Shown here: positions 1 to 10,100 of the stretch, one piece after another
Layout: each line of letters starts with the position of its first letter
Numbering within the stretch: position 1 is the stretch's first letter
NCBI RefSeq assembly: GCF_016900895.1
Contig: NZ_JAFEUN010000003.1
Coordinates: 21,143 to 85,142 of the forward strand
Direction: 5' to 3'
Length of the DNA: 64,000 nt
DNA from: Parashewanella hymeniacidonis
GTDB lineage: Bacteria > Pseudomonadota > Gammaproteobacteria > Enterobacterales > Shewanellaceae
Program-made: the position numbers and the translations under genes
Notes under the pieces: generated by a model
What the model saw: the letters and a program-made list of their open reading frames with translations, nothing else
Told to the model about the DNA's origin: nothing
Databases searched by the model: none

Positions 1-1
1 T

Positions 2-505
2 GCCAGAGTCTCTAAAGGCAGAACGATCAGAGAATTTGTGGTTGCAGTTTTACTTATCCCAACGCTCGTAACGCTCATATGGATGTCAGTATTTGGTGGT
101 TTGGCTATCGATCAAGTAATGCATAAAGTAGGAGAGTTAGGAACCAAAGGGCTCACGGATATCTCACTGGCTATGTTTCAAATGTTTGACCATTTAATTT
201 GGGGTAAATTTTTATCCGTGATAGCTGTTGCACTGGTTCTGGTATTCTTTGTCACCTCATCTGACTCTGGTTCACTGGTGATTGATAGCATTACTGCTGG
301 AGGCAAAATGGATGCGCCAGTTACCCAACGTGTGCTTTGGGCATTAATTGGTGGCTTAATTGCCGTTGCTTTGCTGTGGATTGGTGGCGCTAATGCATTA
401 CAAGCGATGCAAGCCGCAATTATCTCAACCGCACTCCCATTTACGCTTATCTTACTGTGTATGTGTTTAAGCTTATATCTCGGCTTAAAAACAGAAAAGT
501 TTTAG
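2..505 (+). CDS. BCCT-family transporter, C-terminal part (truncated by window edge)
   Basis: The frame is open from base 2, so this is the end of a longer gene cut by the window start. The visible ~167 residues contain several hydrophobic membrane segments and a stretch reading FFVTSSDSGSLVID, typical of the late membrane helices of betaine/choline/carnitine (BCCT) sodium- or proton-coupled transporters. The family normally has about 500-650 residues with 12 membrane helices, so roughly the last three or four helices are seen. Likely role (family inference): uptake of a quaternary-amine compatible solute across the inner membrane. It converges on the exonuclease gene and ends at a strong symmetrical terminator. 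The exact substrate cannot be told from this part. Confidence 0.85.
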   Translation, partial: ARVSKGRTIREFVVAVLLIPTLVTLIWMSVFGGLAIDQVMHKVGELGTKGLTDISLAMFQMFDHLIWGKFLSVIAVALVLVFFVTSSDSGSLVIDSITAGGKMDAPVTQRVLWALIGGLIAVALLWIGGANALQAMQAAIISTALPFTLILLCMCLSLYLGLKTEKF

Positions 506-519
506 AGTTTCCCTCTGTT

Positions 520-554
520 GTTTTGGATTTAAAGTGCAACTTTAAATCCAAAAC
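520..554. terminator. bidirectional terminator between convergent genes
   Basis: A perfect inverted repeat with 15-base arms (GTTTTGGATTTAAAG and its complement) and a 5-base loop lies between two convergent genes. The left arm begins GTTTT and the right arm ends AAAAC, so both strands give a T-rich flank. The right arm overlaps the stop codon region of the leftward exonuclease gene. Confidence 0.75.
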
Positions 555-1264
555 TCTTCAATAAACGCACTCTCTGAATAGTGTTTCGCAACTTGAGCTT
601 GCAGCAACTCTGCGGTTGCAATAGCATCCGTTAATGCATGATGTGGCGTATAAGTGGGTAAACCGTAACGCTTTCTGCTTTGTTGCAACCGAATCGATGG
701 TACTTTTTTTCCTCTCAAGCGGTTCAAAAATCCAGATGCTATTTGTTGCTGGATCTGATGTTCCAATTCCAATGTGTCAATAACTGGAAACTCGATACCT
801 TCTTTCAACGCATGCAATAAGGCTTTATTAAGAAATTGCCGCTCGATAGGATGATAATGAACCACAATCACCTTACTTTTCATCGTTTCAAGCAGTTCTG
901 GGATCACGTTAGAAAAATCAGGTGCATCAGCAATATCATTATGAGTGATCCCATGAATCACAATGGAGTCTGACGTCAGTTTTGTTCTTGGTTTCACTTC
1001 CCACTGCCGAGCTGCATTGAGGTAAATACGCTGTAAATTAAACGGCACTGTGCCCACGCTAATAATGGAATCTTTCTTTGAATTTAGACCTGTTGTTTCG
1101 AAGTCCATCGCTAAGAATTCGCACTCAGATAAAGGCGTATTTAGCTTAGGTAATATTGAATCAGAGTAATAATGTTTTAATAATGGATGAACAGAACCCA
1201 CACTGGCTGATTCAAAGCGTGTCGTCCAATCGAGCTGTGGCTTTCTGTGCGTAAAACCAAACAT
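542..1264 (-). CDS. DEDDh-type 3'-5' exonuclease (DNA polymerase III epsilon-like)
   Basis: 240 residues. Exonuclease motif I reads LAMDFETTG with D54 and E56 as metal ligands. Motif II is in the HGITHNDIADAPDF region, and motif III reads HHALTDAIAT near residues 208-217, giving the DEDDh set. The family removes nucleotides from 3' ends. The protein resembles stand-alone epsilon-like exonucleases rather than DnaQ itself. It lies 16 bp downstream of the cNMP/CBS/nucleotidyltransferase-like gene on the same strand, a pair that I recall being common in Alteromonadales and Vibrionales, so the two are probably co-transcribed. The physiological substrate is unknown. Confidence 0.85.
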   Translation of the reverse strand: MFGFTHRKPQLDWTTRFESASVGSVHPLLKHYYSDSILPKLNTPLSECEFLAMDFETTGLNSKKDSIISVGTVPFNLQRIYLNAARQWEVKPRTKLTSDSIVIHGITHNDIADAPDFSNVIPELLETMKSKVIVVHYHPIERQFLNKALLHALKEGIEFPVIDTLELEHQIQQQIASGFLNRLRGKKVPSIRLQQSRKRYGLPTYTPHHALTDAIATAELLQAQVAKHYSESAFIEEFWI

Positions 1265-1280
1265 ATAAACCTACTAAATA

Positions 1281-3161
1281 TCACTTCAAGTTCGCATTGT
1301 AGCGATACTTTAAAAAATTCTGCGCATTACTTAATATCTGAAATGCATCTTTTAAATTTCGCCGTTCAAAGTCAGATAAGTTCTCAGGCTCAATGTTATT
1401 GTCAGCTTCAATTTTATTTTCAATGTCTTTCGCTTGATGGCGTATTCTCACCATAGAAATGAACTCTAATGCGTCTCTAAGATCTTCTCCTTTCCCTTCT
1501 GGCAACACATTAGCCTCAATAACTTCATCAAGTCGCTCAAAAGAGTTATTGATTGTTGACCCAATTGCTAAGGCATGAACTCGGATAAGATCTGTTAGGG
1601 GCGCAGTCCCCCGTCGCTTAATATTAATTGAGTTGTTATGGCGACCATCTTTTTCCATCACAAAGTCTTTAAAGAACCCTAAAGGCGGGGTTCTGTTGAT
1701 GGCATTTCTTGCTAAACAGGCCAAGAATCGATTGTTACTTTTAGCGCGACGCGAAATAAAATAACTCAGTTGATCTGCCCATTTGATTCGTCCATAAACA
1801 CCGTCTATATCGAAAAAAATAGAAGCGTTAAGTAAAGCTTGAGGCTTGGGATCGTCAATCCAACTCGAAAATCGTTGTTTCCACTGTGATATTGTCATTC
1901 TCCAAAGCGGATTTGATGCCATAATTTGCCCTGAACAATGAGGGTAGCCACACTCATTGAGCGCATCACAAACGAAGGTCGAAAATGCTGCAAAGTACGC
2001 TCCATGTTCTGACTCTTGGTAATGCTCATCAAGTATAATGGCATTATCTTGATCTGTTACGATCGTTTGCTCATCCCTTCCCATCGAACCTAAAGCGATA
2101 AAGCAATATGGTATGGGTGGTTTTCCCAGTGACGCTTCTGCTAACTCGATAATACGCTGTTTTATACTGCGCCCTATTACTGACATCGCAGTACCAATCA
2201 TGTGACTATTGGCATCTTCATTTACCAAGCGCACAAAACTTTCTTTTACTTGATAGGCAACATCTTTAAGCTCTTCAACACTTTGCTGTACGAAGATATT
2301 ATTGACCAGTAATAAGGTATTTTGAGACTCGTAATGTACGATGTCTGCTGTCGTCACAATGCCTATCGGTTTTTTATTTTTGATTACAGGTAGATGATGT
2401 ACTTGATTACGAAGCATTACCATCATTGCTTCGTAGACATAAGCATTGTGGTCAAGCGTCACAACATCAGTTGTCATTACAGAAGCAATTTCATTGTCAA
2501 TACAAACACCTTTAGCTAAAACACGAGTACAAAGATCTCTGTCTGTAATAATACCAACCACACAATTTTGTTCTGTATCTTGAGCTTCAATACTCGGGTC
2601 GATAATCAATAGTGCAGACTCACTATCATCGGCCATTTTCTCTGCCGCCTCACGAATACTTTGATGCTTGTTGATGTATGCAGCTTCATGAGTCAGCAAG
2701 GTTTTCACTTTAGAGGTGGTTAAATCATTTTGCTCATTTGATTCAATGACTGCTTGTCGTAACCGGGTGTTATCTTCGACTTCAACAAAATCAGCAAAAC
2801 TGTCAAACTCATCATAGAGCTCTTGAAAAAGCACCTCGGGAATACAATAAATGAGCGTGTCATCGATGGCTTTGGCAGGAAAGCGTACCTTATTATGGGT
2901 CAGTAAGCCCATCTGACCGAATATCGCCCCTTCATCTAAACGATTGTAAAGTTCACCACTGCGACGATAGACCTCCACTGCACCACTTCTCACCAAAAAT
3001 AGATCATGGATGTGATCACCAAACTCGATAACTTTTTTACCTTCACTAAAGTATGCAATTTCAATTTGGCGAGCGACGTTAGTCACTGTGTCCTTAGGCA
3101 AGGCATCGAATGGTGGATACTCATTAAGAAAGTTAGAAATTTCTATTAATTCAGCTTCCAT
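1281..3161 (-). CDS. cyclic-nucleotide-binding / CBS-pair / DUF294 nucleotidyltransferase-like protein
   Basis: 626 residues. The order is a cNMP-binding-like domain (about 20-130, with the EGAIFGQMGLLT stretch), two CBS domains (about 150-285, containing GIITDRDLCTRV and GIVTTADIVHY), a DUF294 nucleotidyltransferase-like domain (GSMGRDEQTIVTDQDNAII near 358-376), and a C-terminal helical DUF294 substrate-binding-type domain. The architecture suggests a cytoplasmic ligand-sensing protein that adjusts an enzymatic output, but no reaction is established. The TDQDNAII motif keeps the acidic pair expected of a nucleotidyltransferase fold. First gene of a two-gene unit with the exonuclease downstream. 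Confidence 0.85.
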   Translation of the reverse strand: MEAELIEISNFLNEYPPFDALPKDTVTNVARQIEIAYFSEGKKVIEFGDHIHDLFLVRSGAVEVYRRSGELYNRLDEGAIFGQMGLLTHNKVRFPAKAIDDTLIYCIPEVLFQELYDEFDSFADFVEVEDNTRLRQAVIESNEQNDLTTSKVKTLLTHEAAYINKHQSIREAAEKMADDSESALLIIDPSIEAQDTEQNCVVGIITDRDLCTRVLAKGVCIDNEIASVMTTDVVTLDHNAYVYEAMMVMLRNQVHHLPVIKNKKPIGIVTTADIVHYESQNTLLLVNNIFVQQSVEELKDVAYQVKESFVRLVNEDANSHMIGTAMSVIGRSIKQRIIELAEASLGKPPIPYCFIALGSMGRDEQTIVTDQDNAIILDEHYQESEHGAYFAAFSTFVCDALNECGYPHCSGQIMASNPLWRMTISQWKQRFSSWIDDPKPQALLNASIFFDIDGVYGRIKWADQLSYFISRRAKSNNRFLACLARNAINRTPPLGFFKDFVMEKDGRHNNSINIKRRGTAPLTDLIRVHALAIGSTINNSFERLDEVIEANVLPEGKGEDLRDALEFISMVRIRHQAKDIENKIEADNNIEPENLSDFERRNLKDAFQILSNAQNFLKYRYNANLK

Positions 3162-3357
3162 TAGCGTCTGAAATATTGGGTAAGATAACGTGAGTGTGAG
3201 CTTTTAAAGGTAAAAAGACAAGCTAAGGTGCTTGATAGTATGGAGAACTGAGATAGACAATACAGTTGATTTACTTTTAAGCGGATTCATCAATAACATT
3301 GATATTAAAGAATATTGTTATCAGATATAGAAGTTTGAGAGTTTAAGATTTTGAGAT

Positions 3358-3449
3358 TGGAGCGACATATCAGGTTCGAACTGATGACCTATACCTAAGA
3401 AAGAAAAGGTATCGTTCACACCCAAATAGCGCAACTGAGCTAACTATCG
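3358..3449 (-). pseudogene. decayed tRNA-Gly copy with disrupted anticodon arm
   Basis: The 3' half (CCA end, acceptor strand and T arm) is identical to the three intact tRNA-Gly genes that follow. The anticodon stem-loop is replaced by an A/G-rich stretch (CCTAAGAAAGAAAAGG), and extra bases occur between the D arm and the anticodon arm. The 5' acceptor strand is also changed (TATCG for TGTCGC), so it no longer pairs fully. No GCC anticodon remains. It is the end of the cluster furthest from the presumed promoter, which lies to the right. Confidence 0.8.
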
Positions 3450-3503
3450 ATATAAATGCTTTAGGTTTAGTTTGAATTTTTAGATTGATATAGAGGTTGA
3501 GAT

Positions 3504-3579
3504 TGGAGCGACATATCAGGTTCGAACTGATGACCTATACCTTGGCAAGGTATCGCTCTACCAACTGAGCTAATGTCGC
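3504..3579 (-). tRNA. tRNA-Gly(GCC)
   Basis: 76 bases including an encoded CCA. The cloverleaf is readable: a GCGACAT acceptor strand, the D arm (AGCTCAGTTGGTAGAGC), an anticodon loop TTGCCAA with anticodon GCC, and a T arm with GTTCGAA. Third intact copy in the direction of transcription. Confidence 0.95.
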
Positions 3580-3598
3580 ATCTCGGTTTGAATTTGAT

Positions 3599-3674
3599 TG
3601 GAGCGACATATCAGGTTCGAACTGATGACCTATACCTTGGCAAGGTATCGCTCTACCAACTGAGCTAATGTCGC
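3599..3674 (-). tRNA. tRNA-Gly(GCC)
   Basis: Identical in sequence to its neighbours, with anticodon loop TTGCCAA and encoded CCA. It is separated from the next copy by 19 bases, indicating tandem duplication and a shared transcript. Confidence 0.95.
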
Positions 3675-3693
3675 AATCAAATTTGTTTAGAAT

Positions 3694-3769
3694 TGGAGCG
3701 ACATATCAGGTTCGAACTGATGACCTATACCTTGGCAAGGTATCGCTCTACCAACTGAGCTAATGTCGC
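3694..3769 (-). tRNA. tRNA-Gly(GCC)
   Basis: First intact copy in the direction of transcription. The anticodon is GCC and the CCA is encoded. The promoter should lie in the 115 bases between this gene and orn, but I could not pick it out confidently. Confidence 0.95.
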
Positions 3770-3883
3770 ATATTTTAATTCTAAACTCTATCGAAGTATT
3801 GGTGTATCCCCGAAAGATGAGGCCGCATTATAGGGCTATTTTAAAATGACGCAAGCCCTATTTTAATACTTTTTACTGTTTGG

Positions 3884-4429
3884 CTAAATTTTAAATACTT
3901 TGCTGCGATAATAAACTAATTCTGCGATGGATTCTTGAATATCCTTTAATGCTTGGTGTGTATTTTCTTTTTTAAAGCCTTTTTGGATTTCTGGCTGCCA
4001 ACGATTCACTAACTCTTTAATCGTGCTGACATCGATATTGCGATAATGGAAGTAATCTTCGAGTTCACGCATGTATTTATTCAAAAAGCGGCGATCTTGC
4101 CCAACACTATTTCCACAAATAGGTGACTTGCCTGCGGGTACAAAAGCTCTCAGAAACTCTATCGTTTCCTTCATCGCTTGCTCTTCACTGTACTCACTGC
4201 CTTTTACACGCTCAATCAGCCCTGATTGACCATGGTGTTTTTGGTTCCAGTCGTCCATCGCATTCAAAACGTCATCACTTTGATGAATCGCAATCACTGG
4301 CCCTTCGCCAATGATGTTTAATTCTTTGTCCGTCACCAAGGTCGCAATTTCAATAATACGATCCGTCGCTGGCTCTAAGCCTGTCATTTCCAAATCAATC
4401 CAAATTAAATTGCTGTCATTTAGTGACAT
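3884..4429 (-). CDS. orn: oligoribonuclease
   Basis: 181 residues, the usual length for Orn. DEDDh motif I reads [11 protein letters not shown] at the N terminus, and the rest follows the Orn pattern ([14 protein letters not shown], then [11 protein letters not shown] near the end). It degrades the di- and short oligoribonucleotides left by other RNases and clears pGpG. It is divergent from rsgA, as in many gammaproteobacteria, with 86 bp between them for both promoters. Confidence 0.97.
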   Translation of the reverse strand: MSLNDSNLIWIDLEMTGLEPATDRIIEIATLVTDKELNIIGEGPVIAIHQSDDVLNAMDDWNQKHHGQSGLIERVKGSEYSEEQAMKETIEFLRAFVPAGKSPICGNSVGQDRRFLNKYMRELEDYFHYRNIDVSTIKELVNRWQPEIQKGFKKENTHQALKDIQESIAELVYYRSKVFKI

Positions 4430-4515
4430 TGTTGCTACTCCAAGTCGGGAAATATCTTAAAAAAAAAGGTATCATACGCTTTTTTGAATAAACTAAAAAT
4501 CACCTTAGGAATCTT

Positions 4516-5574
4516 GTGAGTAAAAAGAAGCCCCTAAGCAAAGGTCAATTACGACGTATGAAGGCGAATCACCAAAAGCGCCTGCAACGTAATAAAGAAG
4601 CCCCTGCTGCGGAGATTGAAAGCGAAAAGTTAGGTCCAGAACAACCCGGTCGAGTGGTTTCTCGTTTTGGTCAACACGTTGACATTGAAATTGTTGACGG
4701 CAATATCTACCGCTGCAATATTCGTCGAAACATTGCTAGCCTCGTAACTGGTGATGATGTCATCGTACGTATCGCTGATGAAACTCAGCATTCTCAGATT
4801 GCTGGTGTTGTAGAAGCGGTTCAGCCTCGACGCTCGAGCTTAAGCCGCCCAGATCTTTACGATGGCGTTAAGATTATTGCAGCCAATATTGATCAAATTT
4901 TGATTGTCAGCTCTGTAGTACCTGTATTCAGTAGCCAAATTATTGATCGCTATTTGGTGGCAGCAGAGGATACCGAAATTCAGCCTGTCATCGTACTCAA
5001 TAAAATTGACCTATTAGAAGGTGAGTTAAAAGACATCTTAGATGAATCATTAGAAGTCTATAAAGATCTCGGATATCAGGTTTATCAAGTCAGCAGTCAT
5101 ACTGGTGAAGGTGTTGATGAATTAAAAGATTTACTTGCTGACAAAGTTAACGTGTTTGTCGGGCAATCAGGGGTTGGTAAGTCCTCACTTATTAATGCAT
5201 TAATGCCTGAAGCTGAGTTGATCATAGGCGATGTTTCCGAAAACTCTGGGTTAGGTCAACATACTACGACTGCGGCAAAACTTTTGCCGTTAGCAGATAG
5301 CGGAGACTTAATTGATTCGCCCGGGGTACGTGAATTTGCATTATGGCACCTTCCTGCCGAAAGAGTTGCTTGGGGATTTGTTGAATTCCGCGAGTTTTTA
5401 GGCGGCTGTAAATTTCGTGATTGTAAACACCAAGATGATCCAGGCTGCGCTATCCGAGAAGCCTGTGAACAAGGTAAAATCGACGAAGAACGTCTTGAAA
5501 ATTTCCATCGAATTATCGCCAGTTTAGATGAACAGCGTCATGCACGTCAGTTCAGAACTGGAAAAGAACTATAA
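4516..5574 (+). CDS. rsgA: small ribosomal subunit biogenesis GTPase RsgA
   Basis: 352 residues from a GTG start. A basic N-terminal tail and an OB-like domain precede a circularly permuted GTPase: G4 (VLNKIDLL, ~161-168) comes before G1 ([10 protein letters not shown], ~216) and G3 (DSPGVREF). The C-terminal zinc-binding segment reads [15 protein letters not shown]. RsgA helps late 30S subunit maturation. It is followed after 14 bp by psd, the same rsgA-psd-mscM order as in E. coli. Confidence 0.97.
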   Translation: MSKKKPLSKGQLRRMKANHQKRLQRNKEAPAAEIESEKLGPEQPGRVVSRFGQHVDIEIVDGNIYRCNIRRNIASLVTGDDVIVRIADETQHSQIAGVVEAVQPRRSSLSRPDLYDGVKIIAANIDQILIVSSVVPVFSSQIIDRYLVAAEDTEIQPVIVLNKIDLLEGELKDILDESLEVYKDLGYQVYQVSSHTGEGVDELKDLLADKVNVFVGQSGVGKSSLINALMPEAELIIGDVSENSGLGQHTTTAAKLLPLADSGDLIDSPGVREFALWHLPAERVAWGFVEFREFLGGCKFRDCKHQDDPGCAIREACEQGKIDEERLENFHRIIASLDEQRHARQFRTGKEL

Positions 5575-5588
5575 AGGAAAGTACAACA

Positions 5589-6452
5589 GTGGATAAAGTT
5601 AAAATCGCACTTCAATATATTATGCCTAAGCATCTGGTTTCGCGCTTAGTCGGAAAGTTGGCTGCGGCTCAATTGGGTAAAGTCACGACATTTTTTATTT
5701 CATGGTTCATCAAGCAATATAAGATTGATATGAGTGAAGCTCGACAATCTGATCCAAAGGCTTATAAATCATTTAATCAATTTTTTACTCGCCCTCTTAA
5801 AGCGGGCATTCGTCCTCTTTGTGAAGATGAAAATATGCTGGCACACCCAGTAGATGGCGCCGTGAGCCAGTTGGGCCCGATTGAAGCGGGTGAGATTTTC
5901 CAAGCAAAAGGCCACTCATACTCCACACTCGCTCTACTCGGTGATCAACCTAAAGACGCCGAACGCTTTGAAGACGGTGATTTTGCAACCATTTATCTTG
6001 CGCCTAAAGACTATCACCGTTTACATATGCCGATTAAAGGTACGTTATCTAAAATGACCTACGTACCGGGTGATTTATTTTCAGTAAATCCATTAACGGC
6101 AGAAAATGTGCCGGGACTGTTCGCCCGTAACGAACGTGTGGTAGCGATTTTTGAGACTGAAGTTGGACCGATTGCGATGGTATTAGTTGGTGCAACGATT
6201 GTAGCCAGCATTGAAACCGTTTGGGCTGGCACGGTAACACCACCAGCGGGTAAGCAAGTATTCACATGGGAGTATCCAACGGAAGGTGAAGACGCAATTA
6301 CCCTAGAAAAAGGCGCTGAGATGGGCCGATTTAAACTAGGTAGCACCATTGTGATGTGTTTCGAAAAAGGCGCTATTGAAAAATTCGCTGACGACGTTGA
6401 GCCACAATCAGTCACACGAATGGGCGCACCTTTTGCGCATATTACTAGATAA
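5589..6452 (+). CDS. psd: phosphatidylserine decarboxylase proenzyme
   Basis: 287 residues, GTG start preceded by AAAGGAAAG. The autocleavage motif LGST is at about residues 249-252. Cleavage there would create the pyruvoyl group on the serine of the alpha chain. The enzyme makes phosphatidylethanolamine at the inner membrane. It is in the rsgA operon and is followed by a strong hairpin before the next gene. Confidence 0.97.
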   Translation: MDKVKIALQYIMPKHLVSRLVGKLAAAQLGKVTTFFISWFIKQYKIDMSEARQSDPKAYKSFNQFFTRPLKAGIRPLCEDENMLAHPVDGAVSQLGPIEAGEIFQAKGHSYSTLALLGDQPKDAERFEDGDFATIYLAPKDYHRLHMPIKGTLSKMTYVPGDLFSVNPLTAENVPGLFARNERVVAIFETEVGPIAMVLVGATIVASIETVWAGTVTPPAGKQVFTWEYPTEGEDAITLEKGAEMGRFKLGSTIVMCFEKGAIEKFADDVEPQSVTRMGAPFAHITR

Positions 6453-6459
6453 AGACACA

Positions 6460-6489
6460 TTGCCACACCAGTAACAATTGGTGTGGCAA
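6460..6489 (+). terminator. hairpin after psd, possible terminator or attenuator
   Basis: A perfect inverted repeat with 11-base arms (TTGCCACACCA) and an 8-base loop lies just after psd. The plus strand downstream is A-rich rather than T-rich, so intrinsic termination on this strand is doubtful. It may instead be an mRNA 3' stabilising or attenuating structure. Confidence 0.5.
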
Positions 6490-6520
6490 ACACAAAAAAA
6501 GTTCTACTGAGTATGATTCA

Positions 6521-7057
6521 ATGTCCCAACCTTTTGTTGCTATCGGCTTACAAAACCCTAAAACACCAATTAATGTTGATGGCATTATGCGGGCTTGCGG
6601 TTGCTATCAGGCTAATGCTGTTTTCTATACGGGTCGTCGCTATGAACTGGCGCTGAGATCAAGTCCTCAGTATCAGGTTGATACTAAAAAAGCTGCACAA
6701 CATATTCCAATGAAGAAAGTAGAGTCGCTGTTAGAAGCCGATGTTCCTGAAAATTGCAACATTATCTGTGTTGATTTTGTCGAAGGCGCTACACCCCTAC
6801 CTGAGTTTGAACACCCAGAAAATGCCTTTTATATTTTCGGCCCCGAAGATGGTACGGTGCGACAAGAGTTGGTCGATAGAGCCGATGCTGTGGTTTATGT
6901 GCCAACGATAGGTTGTATGAACTTGGCTGCTTCAGTTAACGTTTTGCTTTATGATCGCTTATCGAAAGCATCGAATACGAGTTCAGAGTCATTGAATCAC
7001 AATCAACATATCCAACAAAACCGCGATACCAACAACAGAGTGAAAGTTCGTAATTAA
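6521..7057 (+). CDS. TrmH/SpoU-family RNA 2'-O-methyltransferase-like protein
   Basis: 178 residues. The SPOUT-fold motifs are visible: the N-terminal INVDGIMRACGC region, the motif-2 stretch YIFGPEDGTVRQEL, and motif 3 CMNLAASVNVLLYDRL, which forms the knotted S-adenosylmethionine site. The last ~25 residues are polar and probably unstructured. The family methylates ribose in tRNA or rRNA; the target is not deducible here. It sits between psd and mscM, where E. coli has no gene. Confidence 0.85.
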   Translation: MSQPFVAIGLQNPKTPINVDGIMRACGCYQANAVFYTGRRYELALRSSPQYQVDTKKAAQHIPMKKVESLLEADVPENCNIICVDFVEGATPLPEFEHPENAFYIFGPEDGTVRQELVDRADAVVYVPTIGCMNLAASVNVLLYDRLSKASNTSSESLNHNQHIQQNRDTNNRVKVRN

Positions 7058-7149
7058 ATTTAATGAAATATACTTAAATTAGTCATACCAAATTCACGCT
7101 AAGTTATCTAATATTAAGGCAGTTTTTTTATTTGAATTAAATGCCGTAA

Positions 7150-10100
7150 ATGAAACGTGTATATTGGTTGTGCACTCTACTTTCACTCTTTCTGATTTTT
7201 ACTAATGCTACTGAAGCAAAAAATGCTTTGGGTATTAATAAACAACTGGGTATAACTTCCCAACAAAGTGACAAAACCGCTTCCTCTGACAACATGCAGC
7301 AGTCCATAGAGCAGAGCATTGCTCAACTTGAAGAACAAGCGAATCACTTTTCGCAAATACAAGCGAGCTTTGAGCAACAAAAGAGCGAGCTTGAAAAGCA
7401 AATTGTTGATGCTAATAAAGGGGTTTCGATTGAGCAGGATCAAGATCTTAACCAACAAGCCTCTCTGGCTAATTTCGACTTAACAGATTTAAAACAACAA
7501 GAGTCAGATTTATCACAGCAAATTACTGAGCTACTTGATAAGCGCAATGAATTGCCAAACGAAATCCTTAATGCTAAGAGTAACTTAAACCAGCATAAGA
7601 AAACCATTCTCGCCCCAATCGGCACACCTACAGGTCAACTGCAACAAAAGAGGCGTGAGTTATATCTGCAGAGTATTGATACGCTAGAAACTGACTTCGC
7701 CAGCTTACCTGTTCGTCTAAGGTTAACTCAGCTAGAGCTGCAGATAGTAAGAATCAAATTAACAAATCAAGAAAAGTTGATCGAAGCGCTTAATCAAAAA
7801 TTAAGTCAACAAAGGCAACAGAAAACGGCCGAAACGATAGCGAAAGCCATCAATGTTAAGACAGACATTAACGACCCACTTGCCGAACAGCTTAACGCTC
7901 AGAATCAATCTTTCGCTTCGTCTTTAGTTATACTCACCGACAAAATAAATCAGACCGTCAAACAACAAGAAAAAGCTGAAAATTTATATCAATTGCAATC
8001 GAAGCAGTTGGCCAATATTAAAGAGCAACTCTCTTGGGTAACGTTAAATTCAACGTTTGGCGAGCATTTTTTAAAAACGCTAGAATCGCTTCCAAAACCG
8101 CCAAACATAACAAAATTACAAACTCGACTGTCGGATAACCGCTTAAAACGTTACACCTTAAGCCAGAAACAAGCTCAAAATAAAGATCGCTTAGCGGCCA
8201 GTTTAGCGCTTACGCTACCACAACGAGAGTTATTAGAAGCGCAAATCTCACTTACGACAAAACTCTTGCTTGAATATGATCAATATTTAAGTGAGCTCAA
8301 TCGTCTCAAAGTAAGTTATAACCAATTGATTGCCCAGCATCAAGAACTTGCGAGTATATTAAACGAGCAACTTTTTTGGGTTCCTAATGCCAATACAATT
8401 GGCAAACAGTGGTTCATCGATATTGGTTTAAGTTTCCAATGGTTATTAACTCAAGCCCCTTGGAATGATCTAAAGTATTCTTGGGAAGAGCAACAAAGCT
8501 ATTGGCTGTTGTGGATGCTCATTTTAACCCTTTGCACCGTCAGCCAAGATTTGAACCGAAGTCGTTTCCGTCGTGTTTTAAGAGCAAATATGGACCACGT
8601 AGGTAATGTAACTCAAGATACCTTCAGCGCTACATTTAAGACCTTATTAACGACGATAGGTTACAGCCTGTTAAAACCAACATCGGTTATTTTAGCTGGT
8701 GTACTTATGCTACATTCCGAGCGCAATATCGTTTACGCTACCGGCGGTGCACTATTTGGTATTGGGCTTTTTTATCTTCTGCAAAGGTTAGTTTATGTAT
8801 TTACCTTGCCGGAGGGACTATTGGTTGGTCACTTCAAACGCCCACAAGAAATGGTCGCCCGTGGTTATCAATACATTAAGCGTTTTTATTACATCAATAT
8901 CATACTCATCGGCACCCTTGCTTTCACTCAGTTGATCGATGAATCTCTACTGCGTAACAGCCTCGGCCGTGGTGCTTTTATCTTAATTTGTTTGCAACTC
9001 TTCTTTCTTGTTCGCCACTTGAACCGTTTAATGGAAGACTATAAGCAACAAAGTGATAAAACCAACGCCAGACTGTTGCAAAAAATGCTCTGGGGAGCAC
9101 TGTCCGTCGCCCCTCTCGCCGCAACGATTTTATCCTTTATGGGCTATTATTTTTCTGCCTATCAAATGATGCAACAATTAGTACTTTCCGTGGTCATTGC
9201 GCTTGGCTTCCTAATGTTATACCAACTGATAAAACGCTGGATGTTGATTGAGCGTCGTAGAATCGCTTTTGATCGTGCAAAAAACAAACGTGCGGAAATA
9301 CTGGCACAACGAGAAAAGGGTGAAACCGTTAACCAAACAGAAAATAGTGAATTTTATGAAGAACCTGAGGTCGACCTTGAAACCATTTCGAGCCAATCTT
9401 TAGGTCTGGTTCGTTCTCTGCTTTTACTTGGATTACTCGCCAGTTTAATTGGTCTTTGGACCCAGACTCATACCGCATTATTTTCATTTTTTGATGGGAT
9501 AACATTGTGGAGTTCAACTGCGACGGTAAACGGAATCGAGCAACAGATCCCGATCACCATCAAATCCCTTCTCTATGGCATCATCATCTTTGGCTTTTCG
9601 ATGATGATAGCGACAAACTTACCCGGCTTATTAGAATTAACGATTTTACAGCGACTAGAGCTTTCTTCTGGTACGGGTTATGCCATCACCACCGTAACTC
9701 GATATTTAGTTTTGTTTATTGGTAGTTTAATCGGCTTTAATACGCTAGGCGTTGAATGGTCAAAACTGCAATGGTTAATAGCCGCACTTTCAGTAGGGTT
9801 AGGTTTTGGCTTACAAGAAATCTTCGCCAACTTCATTTCAGGCCTGATTATCCTATTTGAAAAACCGGTGCGGATTGGGGATACAGTAACAATTCGAGAA
9901 TTAACCGGCACTGTGAGTAAGATAAAAATCAGGGCAACAACGATCATCGATTGGGATAGAAAAGAAATCATTGTCCCTAATAAAGCGTTTATTACTGAAC
10001 AGTTAGTGAATTGGTCTTTGTCTGACCCGATCACTCGTGTCACTATTCAAGTTGCAGTGGCAAGGGATTCCGATCCGGCCAAAGTGGAAGCGGCGTTATA

